From: Salipiger sp. IMCC34102
GTDB lineage: Bacteria > Pseudomonadota > Alphaproteobacteria > Rhodobacterales > Rhodobacteraceae
Length of the DNA stretch: 64,000 nucleotides
Assembly: GCF_004145405.1 (NCBI RefSeq)
Contig: NZ_SELQ01000004.1
Span: forward strand, 298,833-362,832
Reading direction: 5' to 3'
Below are positions 1 to 8,246 of the stretch, one piece after another (positions within the stretch are counted from its first letter, which is position 1; the number at the start of each line of letters is the position of its first letter). The notes beneath the pieces were generated by a model, which had not been told where the DNA came from, searched no databases, and saw nothing but the letters and a program-made list of their open reading frames with translations. The position numbers and the translations under genes are program-made.

Positions 1-177
1 GCGATCCGCCCGGACACCGAGCCGGACATGGAAAAATGGGTCGAGTTCAACCGCAAGTACTCGGAAATCTGGCCGGTCATCATCACCAAGAAGGACCCGC
101 TGCCCAATGCCGACGAGATGGACGGCAAGGACGGGAAGATGGAGCTCTTCTCGGAAGCGGCAGGCGAAGGCGGCTGA
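1..177 (+). CDS. fdxA: Ferredoxin FdxA, C-terminal part (5' end outside window)
   Basis: Frame 1 is open from the first base to a TGA ending at 177, giving 58 residues. The end contains the stretches PDTEPDMEKWVEFN and YSEIWPVITKKDPLP (with one extra I), which match the C-terminal tail of the 7Fe ([3Fe-4S][4Fe-4S]) ferredoxin FdxA of alphaproteobacteria. The cluster-binding cysteines lie in the missing N-terminal part, so electron-transfer function is inferred from the tail only. It is followed by a hairpin terminator and then by carD, an arrangement I recall as common in Rhodobacteraceae. The gene is truncated only by the window edge. Confidence 0.85.
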   Translation, partial: AIRPDTEPDMEKWVEFNRKYSEIWPVIITKKDPLPNADEMDGKDGKMELFSEAAGEGG

Positions 178-194
178 GCACGCAGCGATCCATG

Positions 195-220
195 ACGGGG
201 CTTTCGCGGCGCCCCGTTTT
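195..220 (+). terminator. Intrinsic terminator after fdxA
   Basis: The arms ACGGGGC (195-201) and GCCCCGT (211-217) form a 7-bp stem with a 9-nt loop, followed directly by a run of T. It starts 17 bases after the fdxA stop and separates that gene from carD. Confidence 0.75.
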
Positions 221-330
221 GTGATATGACTGTCACAATGCTGCTGATTTGACCCGACAATTGCTGCCCTGACCCTCGTGGGATTCGTCCTGCGGGGTCT
301 TCTGCGGTCCGGGTCATGGAAAGGATCGCC

Positions 331-837
331 ATGAGCAAGAAGAAGAAAGACTTTCAGCCCAACGACTTCGTGGTCTACCCCGCGCATGGCGTGGGCAAGA
401 TCGTGTCCGTCGAAACGCAGGAAGTCGCCGGATTCGAGCTGGAGCTCTTCGTCGTGTCCTTCGAGAAGGACAAGATGACGTTGCGGGTCCCGACCCACAA
501 GGCGACCGACGTGGGCATGCGCCCCCTGTCCTCGCCCGAGGTCGTGAGCAACGCGATGAAGACGCTGCGCGGCAAGGCCAAGGTGAAGAAGGCCATGTGG
601 TCGCGCCGGGCGCAGGAATACGAGCAGAAGATCAACTCGGGCGACCTGATCGCCATCGCGGAGGTGGTGCGCGACCTGCACCGCGCGGACGACCAGCGCG
701 AGCAGAGCTATTCCGAGCGGCAGCTTTACGAGGCAGCGCTCGAACGGCTGACGCGCGAGATTGCGGCCGTGGCCGGCAACGACGAGAAGGCCGCCGCGGA
801 AGAGATCGATTCGGTTCTGGTGGGGCGCGCGGCCTGA
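331..837 (+). CDS. carD: CarD family transcriptional regulator
   Basis: The product is 168 residues. After a lysine-rich start it carries the CarD/TRCF N-terminal fold, seen in FVVYPAHGVGKIVSVE at about residues 12-27, which in the family binds the RNA polymerase beta subunit. An all-helical C-terminal half rich in charged residues would contact promoter DNA. CarD proteins stabilise open promoter complexes, notably at rRNA promoters. I chose the ATG at 331 because GGAAAGG lies 6 bases upstream. An in-frame ATG at 316 would add five residues but has a poorer ribosome binding site. A strong terminator follows, so the gene is probably monocistronic. Confidence 0.93.
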   Translation: MSKKKKDFQPNDFVVYPAHGVGKIVSVETQEVAGFELELFVVSFEKDKMTLRVPTHKATDVGMRPLSSPEVVSNAMKTLRGKAKVKKAMWSRRAQEYEQKINSGDLIAIAEVVRDLHRADDQREQSYSERQLYEAALERLTREIAAVAGNDEKAAAEEIDSVLVGRAA

Positions 838-864
838 GCAAGGCCCGTCCGACCAGGGAGGGGG

Positions 865-894
865 AAGGCCGCGTTTGGGAGGACGCGGCCTTTT
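865..894 (+). terminator. Intrinsic terminator of carD
   Basis: AAGGCCGCG (865-873) pairs perfectly with CGCGGCCTT (884-892) around a 10-nt loop, and the stem runs into TTTT. It begins 28 bases after the carD stop. Confidence 0.85.
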
Positions 895-984
895 CATTTG
901 CGTGCGGGGGATGGCAGGGGCGCCTTCGGGCCTCTTCGGCTTTGGGCCTCGGGGGCAGGCCGTGGCGCGGGGTGAGAGTGCGGA

Positions 985-1016
985 TGCCTCCGGCGTGAGA
1001 ATTTGGCAAAAAGCGA
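985..1016 (+). repeat. Diverged copy of a dispersed intergenic repeat
   Basis: GCCTCCGGCGTGAG followed by an A/T-rich step and a purine-rich tail resembles the better-conserved copy 80 bases downstream at 1065-1098. It sits in the 273-base gap between carD and the 3' end of purD, which otherwise holds only the carD terminator and G/C-rich sequence with no gene that I can support. Confidence 0.45.
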
Positions 1017-1064
1017 GGAGGCCGGCGCTTCGGGGCGGCGCGTGGTGCGCGCGGCGGCCGGGGG

Positions 1065-1098
1065 AGCCTCCGGCGGGAGTTTATCTGGCCAGATGAAG
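1065..1098 (+). repeat. Dispersed intergenic repeat, well-conserved copy
   Basis: The element begins with CTCCGGCGGGAG, which can fold as a small stem, and then has the perfect 12-base palindrome ATCTGGCCAGAT (1083-1094) and the tail GAAG. It lies 12 bases beyond the stop codon of minus-strand purD. Related copies in this window are at 985-1016, 11247-11281, 29981-30000, 37895-37934 and 51042-51077, all in the same orientation. Confidence 0.7.
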
Positions 1099-1110
1099 GG
1101 CGCGCGCTGT

Positions 1111-2373
1111 TCAGAGCGCGCGCCAGCCGATGTCCCGGCGGCAAAAGCCCTCCGGCCAGTCGAGGGCGTCGACCAACGCGTAGGCGCGCTCGTGGGCCCG
1201 GGCCAGCGTGTCGCCCCGGGCGGTGAGGGCAAGCACGCGGCCGCCGGTGGCGAGGACGTGCTCCTCGCTGCGGGTGGTGCCGGCGTGGAAGGCCATGTGG
1301 AAACTGTCCTCGGGGAGGTCTTCCAACCCCTTGATTTGGGTGCCCTTCTCGTAAGCGCCGGGATAGCCGTTCGCGGCCATGACCACCGTCATCGCGTGGT
1401 CGTCGGCCCAGTGCACCTGCTGGCCGTCGAGGCGGCCTTCCGCGCAGGCCTGGATCAGGTCGAGCACCTGGCCACCCAGCCGCATCATCAGGCACTGGCA
1501 TTCGGGGTCGCCGAGGCGGACGTTGAATTCCACGAGGCTGGGGGCGCCGTCCTCGATCATCAGGCCGACGAAGAGCACACCGGTGAAGGGCGTGCCCCGG
1601 CGGGCCATCTCCGCCACGCAGGGGCGCACGATGCGGGCGAGGGTCGCCTCGGTCACGGCGTCGGTCATCACCGGGGCGGGGGAATAGGCGCCCATGCCGC
1701 CGGTGTTGGGGCCGGTGTCGCCGTCGCCCACGCGCTTGTGGTCCTGCGCGGTGCCGAGCGGCAGGACCGTCTCTCCGTCGCAGAGCACGAAGAAGGAGGC
1801 CTCCTCGCCGCGCAGGAAATCCTCGATCACCACCTCGGCCCCGGCGGTGCCGAACTGGCCGCCCATCATGTCGTCGATGGCAGACAGCGCCGCGTCGGTG
1901 GTTTCGGCCACGACGACGCCCTTGCCGGCGGCCAGACCGTCGGCCTTGACGACGATCGGGGTGGGGCGGTCGCGGACGTAGGCCTTTGCGGCCTGCGGAT
2001 CGGTGAAATGGGCGTAGGCGGCGGTGGGGGCATCGCAGGCGTCGCAGATCGCCTTCGTGAAAGCCTTGGACGATTCCAGCCGTGCCGCGGCGGCGGAGGG
2101 TCCGAAGACGGCGAACCCGGCGGCGCGCAACTCGTCGACGATCCCCGCGACGAGCGGCGCCTCCGGTCCGATCACCACGAGGTCGATGGCGTTGTCGGCG
2201 GCGAAGGCGGTCACCTGCGCGCCGTCGCAAGGATCGAGGGCCGCGGTTTCGGCGAGGTCCGCGATGCCGGCGTTCCCGGGGGCCACGATCAGCCGGTCGC
2301 ACTTGGGGTTCTGCTTGATCGCCCAGGCGAGGGCGTGTTCGCGCCCGCCGGAGCCGAGGATCAGGATGTTCAT
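1111..2373 (-). CDS. purD: Phosphoribosylamine-glycine ligase (GAR synthetase)
   Basis: The product is 420 residues, the usual size for PurD, which joins glycine to 5-phosphoribosylamine with ATP in purine synthesis. The N-terminal domain shows LGSGGREHALAW. The ATP-grasp domain shows VVKADGLAAGKGVVV, and the metal-binding end shows FNVRLGDPECQ. GPNTGGMGAYSP is also typical. The ATG at 2373 opens directly on the conserved N-terminus, although the frame stays open further upstream. It is divergent from xseA with about 70 bases between the start codons. No other purine gene is nearby in the window. Confidence 0.97.
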   Translation of the reverse strand: MNILILGSGGREHALAWAIKQNPKCDRLIVAPGNAGIADLAETAALDPCDGAQVTAFAADNAIDLVVIGPEAPLVAGIVDELRAAGFAVFGPSAAAARLESSKAFTKAICDACDAPTAAYAHFTDPQAAKAYVRDRPTPIVVKADGLAAGKGVVVAETTDAALSAIDDMMGGQFGTAGAEVVIEDFLRGEEASFFVLCDGETVLPLGTAQDHKRVGDGDTGPNTGGMGAYSPAPVMTDAVTEATLARIVRPCVAEMARRGTPFTGVLFVGLMIEDGAPSLVEFNVRLGDPECQCLMMRLGGQVLDLIQACAEGRLDGQQVHWADDHAMTVVMAANGYPGAYEKGTQIKGLEDLPEDSFHMAFHAGTTRSEEHVLATGGRVLALTARGDTLARAHERAYALVDALDWPEGFCRRDIGWRAL

Positions 2374-2443
2374 GGGCCGCCCCCTGTTGGCCTTCGGTCC
2401 CGCGCGTTCTAGGGTGCGGCGCAGTCTATCACAAGGCATCGAC

Positions 2444-3928
2444 ATGGATCTGTTCGAGGACGCGAGCGCGGACAACGTGCCGGAATTCTCGGTCTCCGAG
2501 ATTTCGGGGGCGGTGAAGAAGGCGATCGAGGGCGGCTTCGGCCACGTGCGCGTGCGCGGCGAGGTGGGACGCGTGTCGCGGCCCCGGTCGGGGCATGTGT
2601 ACCTGGACCTCAAGGACGACCGGTCGGTGCTGTCGGGAATCATCTGGAAAGGCCGCGCCCAGGCCCTGCCGCAGCAGCCCGAGGAGGGGATGGAAGTCGT
2701 AGCCACCGGCAAGCTGACGACCTTCCCCGGCCAGTCGAAGTACCAGATCATCATCGAGGACATCGCCCCCGCCGGGGCCGGGGCGCTGATGGCGATGCTG
2801 GAGAAGCGCAAGGCGGCGTTGGCCGCCGAGGGGCTGTTTGCCGCGGAGCGCAAGCGGCCGTTGCCCTATTTGCCGGAGATCATCGGCGTTGTCACATCGC
2901 CCTCGGGGGCCGTGATCCGCGACATCCTGCACCGCCTGCAGGACCGGTTCCCGCGCAAGGTGCTGGTCTGGCCCGTCGCCGTGCAGGGCGCGAAATGCGC
3001 GCCGGAGGTGGCGGCGGCGATTGCCGGATTCAACGCGATGACGCCGGGCGGGGCGCTCCCCCGGCCCGATCTGCTGATCGTGGCGCGGGGCGGCGGATCG
3101 ATCGAGGATCTGTGGGGGTTCAACGAGGAAGTGGTCGCGCGGGCGGCGGCGGCCTCCGAGATTCCGCTGATCAGCGCGGTGGGGCACGAGACCGACACGA
3201 CGCTGATCGACTTCGTCTCGGACCGGCGGGCGCCCACGCCCACGGCCGCGGCGGAGATCGCGGTGCCGGTGCGCAGCGAGTTGCGCGCGATGCTGGATCA
3301 AAGCGGTGCGCGGATCAGCCGGGCGGTGGCGGCGGGGCTCGATCTGCGCGCGCAGCGGTTGCGCGACCTCGGCCGGGTCCTGCCGCAGCCCGATGCGCTG
3401 TTGCAGGGACCACGGCAGCGGCTGGATTTCCTGGCCGAACGCCTGCCGGGGGCGCTGCGCGCGGCGGCGTCGAAGAAGCGGGTGCGCCTGGCGGAGGCGG
3501 GGCTGAAGCCGGGCCTGTTGTCCCGCGGCCTGTTCGAGGAGCGGCGACGGCTGGACGGCTGGGCGGCACGGCTGGACCCGGCGCTGCGGCGGCGGCTGGA
3601 CAGCGCCCGGCGGGAGCTGACGCAGCGCCGTCTGCCCTTGCCCGACCTGGGACCGTCCGGCGTGCGGCTGGAGTCGCTCTCGAAGCGGCTGTCGGACCTC
3701 GCACGGCGCGATCTGGAGCGGCGGCGGGACCGGCTGACGGCGCTCGACCGGGTGCGTGAATCGGTGGGCTACAAGGAGACGTTGAAGCGCGGCTACGCGG
3801 TGGTGCGGGCGGACGGACGCGTGGTCGTCTCTTCCGACGGGGTCCGCGATGCGCAACGGGTCGAGATCGAGTTCGCGGGCGACGACCGGATCGAGATCCA
3901 GGGCGATCCCCAGGGGCGTCTGTTCTAG
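2444..3928 (+). CDS. xseA: Exodeoxyribonuclease VII large subunit
   Basis: The 494-residue product is the large subunit of the single-strand-specific nuclease ExoVII, which needs XseB as partner. The N-terminal OB-fold (about residues 10-110) contains VRVRGEVGRVSRP and GHVYLDLKDD. The catalytic domain carries LLIVARGGGSIEDLWGF and AVGHETDTTLIDFVSDRRAP, and the arginine-rich helical region ends in YKETLKRGYAVVR. The ATG at 2444 starts the conserved region, and the upstream in-frame sequence is antisense to purD. Its stop overlaps that of the convergent gene at 3925 by four bases. XseB is not in this window. Confidence 0.95.
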   Translation: MDLFEDASADNVPEFSVSEISGAVKKAIEGGFGHVRVRGEVGRVSRPRSGHVYLDLKDDRSVLSGIIWKGRAQALPQQPEEGMEVVATGKLTTFPGQSKYQIIIEDIAPAGAGALMAMLEKRKAALAAEGLFAAERKRPLPYLPEIIGVVTSPSGAVIRDILHRLQDRFPRKVLVWPVAVQGAKCAPEVAAAIAGFNAMTPGGALPRPDLLIVARGGGSIEDLWGFNEEVVARAAAASEIPLISAVGHETDTTLIDFVSDRRAPTPTAAAEIAVPVRSELRAMLDQSGARISRAVAAGLDLRAQRLRDLGRVLPQPDALLQGPRQRLDFLAERLPGALRAAASKKRVRLAEAGLKPGLLSRGLFEERRRLDGWAARLDPALRRRLDSARRELTQRRLPLPDLGPSGVRLESLSKRLSDLARRDLERRRDRLTALDRVRESVGYKETLKRGYAVVRADGRVVVSSDGVRDAQRVEIEFAGDDRIEIQGDPQGRLF

Positions 3929-4311
3929 AAACGCGATAACAGCAGCGGGTCGTCGCAGACCAGGGGTGCGGTGTCCTGCGCCTCGACCAGCGTGAGGCCG
4001 GTGAGCGTCGAGGTCACGCGCAAACCGTCGTCGGTCAGCGCGACGTCCCAGCATTTGGGCCATGGGTCGGTGTCGTAGGTAAAGCAGATCTCGTCGTCGC
4101 GGGCGAACCATGTGCCGGTCTGGCAGGTGCCGGGCGTGGCGGACCACAGGACCTGTCGGTCGGGCCCGTAGCGTTCGACGCCGAAGATCTCTCCATCCGG
4201 GCCGGTGAAGGCGAGCGTGCGGCCCGTGACGTGGGCGGCGAAAGCCTCTGCCGTGACGGGGTCGGCCCGGGCGGGCAAGGCCGCGAGCAAGAGAAGGGCG
4301 GCAAGCCTCAT
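3925..4311 (-). CDS. Small secreted protein of unknown function
   Basis: The product is 128 residues. A hydrophobic signal peptide (MRLAALLLLAALPARA) is followed by a mature domain with four cysteines (in TCQTG, EICF, PKCW and LVCD), suggesting a disulfide-stabilised periplasmic protein. I do not recognise a named family; the pattern of short beta-like stretches recalls small lipocalin-like proteins, but this is a guess. Its ATG overlaps the TGA of the upstream alkB-like gene (ATGA), so the two are almost certainly co-translated. Its stop overlaps the end of xseA on the other strand. Confidence 0.75.
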   Translation of the reverse strand: MRLAALLLLAALPARADPVTAEAFAAHVTGRTLAFTGPDGEIFGVERYGPDRQVLWSATPGTCQTGTWFARDDEICFTYDTDPWPKCWDVALTDDGLRVTSTLTGLTLVEAQDTAPLVCDDPLLLSRF

Positions 4312-5324
4312 GTCAGGGCGCGGACGCGCTTGTCCATCACCCGGCGCCAGAGCGGCGGGATCATCGCCAGCGTCGCCATGGCGGGCAGGCTGCGGGGCAG
4401 AACCGGCGCGCCGTCCTCGATCGTGAGTTCGGGGTAAGGGCGCGCGGGATGGGCGTGGTGGTCGGAATGGCGCGGCGCGTTGAGCATCAGGGCGCCCGAG
4501 AACCACTGCGGCGCGTTCCAGCTATGCGCGGCGCCGACCGGCTCCGGCTTGCCGCTTTCGCGGATCTTGCGGGTCAAACCGTAGTGCTGGACGTAGTCGG
4601 ACAGCATCAGCTGCACCTGCGCGTAGGCCGCGATCGCAAGATAGGCGGCGAAGCCCGCCGGTCCCCCGAGGGCGAGGGCGGCAAGGCAGAAGGCAAGGCT
4701 GCCGGCGACATACTGGACATAAGGATTGTGCCAGCGGCTGCGCCCGATCCGGTCGAGCCTGGCACGCTCGGCCCGCAGGCCCGCGCGGAAGGCGCCGCCC
4801 CAGGCGCGAGGCACGTAGGACCAGAAACCTTCGCCCAGTCGCGCGGTGGCGGGATCGTCCTCGGTCGCCACGGCCCGGTGGTGGATCAGCACATGCGCCG
4901 AGGAGTGATGCCCGTAGAGCATCGAGATGAAGACCCAGCGGCCCAGAAGGTGCAGCGGCCGCGCGCCGCGATGGATGAGCTCGTGCGCGTTGGAATTGCT
5001 GACCTGCCCGAAGTAGAGCCCCGTCGCCACGATCAGTCCCAGGGATCCCGCAAGCCCGAGGTCCCCGTGACCCACGGCGCGCACGACCAGCCCCAGAAGG
5101 GCGAAATGCGACAGCGCCAGCACGACCGACAGGCTGTCGGCGGCGGGGAACTCCACCCCCTCCCAAGGAGGGGTGACGATCCGCACGAGTTGGTCGAGCA
5201 GGTAGGTCAGGCCGGTCATGTAGACCAGGACCGCCACGATCCAGGCCCCGCCCGAAAGGGCGGCTGTGGCCAGAAGCGGCACCGGGATCAGTGTCGCAAA
5301 CGTGAAGAGGAGCATTGCGCGCAT
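4308..5324 (-). CDS. alkB: Alkane 1-monooxygenase (AlkB-type di-iron membrane hydroxylase)
   Basis: The 338-residue protein has six or so hydrophobic segments and the histidine boxes of the AlkB family: HELIHR, HHSSAHVLIHH, and RHSDHHAH near the C-terminus. It also has DYVQHYGL in place of the usual NYxEHYGL. AlkB enzymes hydroxylate the terminal carbon of alkanes using electrons from rubredoxin, which is not encoded here. The length is below the roughly 400 residues of the Pseudomonas enzyme but usual for many alphaproteobacterial members. No clear ribosome binding site decides between the ATG at 5324 and one three codons later. Substrate is unknown; a related lipid desaturase or hydroxylase role cannot be excluded. 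Confidence 0.85.
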   Translation of the reverse strand: MRAMLLFTFATLIPVPLLATAALSGGAWIVAVLVYMTGLTYLLDQLVRIVTPPWEGVEFPAADSLSVVLALSHFALLGLVVRAVGHGDLGLAGSLGLIVATGLYFGQVSNSNAHELIHRGARPLHLLGRWVFISMLYGHHSSAHVLIHHRAVATEDDPATARLGEGFWSYVPRAWGGAFRAGLRAERARLDRIGRSRWHNPYVQYVAGSLAFCLAALALGGPAGFAAYLAIAAYAQVQLMLSDYVQHYGLTRKIRESGKPEPVGAAHSWNAPQWFSGALMLNAPRHSDHHAHPARPYPELTIEDGAPVLPRSLPAMATLAMIPPLWRRVMDKRVRALT

Positions 5325-5482
5325 GGGATCGTGTAACAGACGCAGGCGTCGCTTGTCGCGGGCGAATGCGCGGGCGCGACAAAGCGCGTCAGGGGACTGT
5401 CGCGGTGCGCGATGCGTCGCTTTTGCATGGTGACGGCAGGGGCAGGAGGTTAGGGTGCGCCCAGGCGAACGAAAGGTGCATC

Positions 5483-7162
5483 ATGGCAGCGGACAAGGGT
5501 GTCTGGAAGGGTGGCAAGGGCAAGGGGCGCAAGACCCCCAAGGGCCGCCAGATCGAGGACCAGGCCTGGGAGGAGGTGCGCGAGCTGCTGGGCGACCGCC
5601 CGCGCCGCGCCGATCTTCTGATCGAGCATCTGCACCTGATCCAGGACACCTACGGCTGTTTGTCCGCCGCACACCTGCGCGCGCTGGCCCACGAGATGCG
5701 CCTGAGCCAGGCGGAGGTCTACGAGGTGGCCACGTTCTACGCCCATTTCGACGTGGTGAAGGAGGGGGAGACGCCGCCGCCCGCGCTGACGATCCGGATC
5801 TGCGAGTCGCTGTCGTGCGAACTGGCCGGCGCGCAGGCGCTGAAACAGGCGCTGCAGGACGACCTGCCCGCCGATCGGGTGCGGGTGGTGCGCGCACCCT
5901 GCATGGGGCGCTGCGATACGGCACCCGCGCTGCACCTGGGCCATTACTCGGTCGACCACGCCACCGTGGACAAGGTCCGTGCGGCGGTCGAGGCAGAGAA
6001 GACCCACGCGGAGATCCCCGTTTACGAAGCGCTCGACGCCTACCGCGCGCAGGGCGGCTACGACGCGCTGCTGCGCTGCCGCGAAAGCGGGGACTGGGAG
6101 GCGGTGCAGGCCCGGGTGGCGGAGTCCGGCCTTCGGGGGCTGGGCGGCGCGGGGTTCCCGTCGGGCCGGAAGTGGGGCTTCGTGCGGGCCGAGCCGGGGC
6201 CGCGCTACATGGCCGTGAACGGCGACGAGGGCGAGCCGGGGACCTTCAAGGACCGCTGGTATCTGGAACGGACACCGCATCTCTTTCTCGAAGGGATGCT
6301 GATCGCCGCCTGGGCGGTCGAGGCCTCGCGCGTGTTCCTATACATGCGCGACGAATATCCCGCCGCGATCCGCATTTTGCGCGACGAGATCGCGAAACTG
6401 GTCGAGGCCGGAATCGTCGAGGCGGGCTACATCGACCTGCGCCGCGGGGCGGGGGCTTACATCTGCGGCGAGGAATCCGCGATGATCGAAAGCATCGAAG
6501 GCAAGCGTGGCATCCCGCGCCACCGACCGCCCTACGTGGCGCAGAAGGGTGTCTTCGACCGACCGACGCTGGTGCACAACGTCGAGACGCTGATCTGGGT
6601 CGCCCGCGTGATGCGCGAGGGGCCGGAGGTGCTGTCGGGGGTCGAGAAGAACGGGCGGCGCGGCTTGCGGAATTACTCGGTCTCTGGACGGGTGGCGCAG
6701 CCCGGGGTCTATCTGCTGCCCGCGGGCTCTACGATCCGCGACGTGATCGCGGCGGCGGGCGGCATGGCCGAGGGGCATGCCTTCAAGGCCTATCAGCCGG
6801 GGGGGCCGTCCTCGGGGCTGCTGCCCGCGTCGCTTGACGACGTGCCGCTGGATTTCGACACGCTGCAGCCGCACGGGACCTTCATCGGCTCGGGCGCCGT
6901 GGTGGTGCTGTCGGACCGGGACAGCGCGCGGGCGGCGGCGCTGAACATGCTGGAGTTCTTCGCCGATGAATCCTGCGGGCAGTGCACCCCCTGCCGGGTC
7001 GGCTGCGAGAAGGCGGTGAAGCTGATGCAGGCCGACCGCTGGGACCGCGACTTGCTGGAGGATCTGAGCCAGGTCATGGTCGATGCCTCGATCTGCGGGC
7101 TGGGTCAGGCCGCACCCAACCCGATCCGGCTGACGATGGCACATTTCCCCGACGAGATCTGA
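5483..7162 (+). CDS. Fused NuoE/NuoF-type NADH module, formate dehydrogenase beta-subunit-like
   Basis: The 559-residue protein joins two modules normally made as separate subunits. The first 190 residues are a NuoE/FdsG-type thioredoxin-like [2Fe-2S] domain with CESLSC and CMGRC. The rest is NuoF/FdsB-like, with LRGLGGAGFPSGRKW, an NADH/FMN site around NGDEGEPGTFKDR, and the 4Fe-4S motif SCGQCTPCRVGC near the end. Such fusions serve as the diaphorase arm of NAD-dependent formate dehydrogenases in Rhodobacteraceae. No complex I genes and no molybdopterin alpha subunit lie beside it; the next gene runs the other way. The ATG at 5483 has GAAAGG upstream. Assignment to formate oxidation is by family only. 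Confidence 0.85.
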   Translation: MAADKGVWKGGKGKGRKTPKGRQIEDQAWEEVRELLGDRPRRADLLIEHLHLIQDTYGCLSAAHLRALAHEMRLSQAEVYEVATFYAHFDVVKEGETPPPALTIRICESLSCELAGAQALKQALQDDLPADRVRVVRAPCMGRCDTAPALHLGHYSVDHATVDKVRAAVEAEKTHAEIPVYEALDAYRAQGGYDALLRCRESGDWEAVQARVAESGLRGLGGAGFPSGRKWGFVRAEPGPRYMAVNGDEGEPGTFKDRWYLERTPHLFLEGMLIAAWAVEASRVFLYMRDEYPAAIRILRDEIAKLVEAGIVEAGYIDLRRGAGAYICGEESAMIESIEGKRGIPRHRPPYVAQKGVFDRPTLVHNVETLIWVARVMREGPEVLSGVEKNGRRGLRNYSVSGRVAQPGVYLLPAGSTIRDVIAAAGGMAEGHAFKAYQPGGPSSGLLPASLDDVPLDFDTLQPHGTFIGSGAVVVLSDRDSARAAALNMLEFFADESCGQCTPCRVGCEKAVKLMQADRWDRDLLEDLSQVMVDASICGLGQAAPNPIRLTMAHFPDEI

Positions 7163-7232
7163 GCGGAGGGAGGCCGGGCGCGCGCTCAATGGCGCGGGCT
7201 ACCGGATCGGGTCCGGGGCGGGGGGCTGCGGA

Positions 7233-8132
7233 TCAGTTCGCGTAGACCGCGCAGGCGCAGCCGCGGCGGCGGGCTTCTATGCAGATGGCGTTGGCGGAGC
7301 GGCTGTCGTCCGCGCCGACGCGCGCCATGTGATACCCTTGTTGCCCCGAGACCCGATTGCGCACGAAGACGATGTCGAGCGGTGCCGCGCCCCGGTCGAA
7401 ACCGCAGGCCCGCGTGCGCCGGTCGTAGGAGGCCCGCGCCTGCGCCGGGCTGCGCCCGAAGGCCAGTTGCGCGCCCCAGGGCTTCACGACCTGCTTGGGC
7501 GGCGGATAGGCGGTGAAACGGCGGTTCTGTGCGAGGTCGAGGCAGGCCTCCATGAAGGGCATGTCGCCTTGCAGTTGGAAGTCGTGGTCCTCCGGCGGGG
7601 CGTCGCGCCAGGTCTCGGCGGTGAGGCCGGTGATGATCTGGACGTAGTCGATGGTCTCGGGCATCAGGCCGCCGGTGCGGGCGATCAGCCCCTCGGCCCG
7701 GCGCTCGCCGCCGTTGTAGCCCACGGCGGCAAGGCCGACGTTGCCGTATTTCCGCGTCATCTCGGCCAGGTACTGAGCGGAGAATTCGAGCGCTTCGGCG
7801 GGGTTCAGGCTGTCGCGCAGCCCGCGCAGCTGGGCGGTGGAATCGATGAACTGCGCGATGCCGCGGGCGTCGGCGGGCGACAGCGCGTTGGGATCGAACC
7901 GGCTTTCCTGCCAGATCAGCCGGGCGAAGAAGCCGCGGGGAAGGGCGCCCTGATCCGCGAAGACCTGGATCGCCTGGCAGGTGTCGTAGGCGAAATGCGC
8001 CGCGCGGATGCACTGGACCGGACCGAAACGCCCGCTGCTGCACTGGCGATGGGGCCCGTCCTCGGCCCCGATCGGGGTCTGTGCGGCGGCAGGTCCGGCG
8101 AGCAGCAGAAGGAAGGCGATCAGGCGCAGCAT
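7233..8132 (-). CDS. Lytic transglycosylase, SLT family
   Basis: The 299-residue product begins with a signal peptide (LIAFLLLLAGPAAAQ) and carries the SLT goose-lysozyme-like domain. The catalytic glutamate is in LIWQESRFDPNALS, followed by ARGIAQFIDSTA and the tyrosine-containing VGYNGGERR. It would cut the MurNAc-GlcNAc bond of peptidoglycan in the periplasm, forming 1,6-anhydro ends. The C-terminal third, with a cluster of cysteines (CIEARRRGCACAVYAN), has no domain I recognise. It is convergent with the preceding formate-dehydrogenase-type gene and divergent from ftsY. Confidence 0.9.
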   Translation of the reverse strand: MLRLIAFLLLLAGPAAAQTPIGAEDGPHRQCSSGRFGPVQCIRAAHFAYDTCQAIQVFADQGALPRGFFARLIWQESRFDPNALSPADARGIAQFIDSTAQLRGLRDSLNPAEALEFSAQYLAEMTRKYGNVGLAAVGYNGGERRAEGLIARTGGLMPETIDYVQIITGLTAETWRDAPPEDHDFQLQGDMPFMEACLDLAQNRRFTAYPPPKQVVKPWGAQLAFGRSPAQARASYDRRTRACGFDRGAAPLDIVFVRNRVSGQQGYHMARVGADDSRSANAICIEARRRGCACAVYAN

Positions 8133-8246
8133 GGCCGAGTTAGAGGGGCTGGGACGCCAGGCGTCAACCGCCCCGGCGCGCGGCTCCCTTTTCTTTGACC
8201 GGGGTTGCGACTAGCTAGGGGGGAACTGCAGGTCAGGTCGGACGCG

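Noticed and set aside
5483..7162. Assignment as complex I subunits NuoE/NuoF
   Set aside because: The two are fused and there are no other nuo genes around, so a formate-dehydrogenase-type diaphorase fits better.
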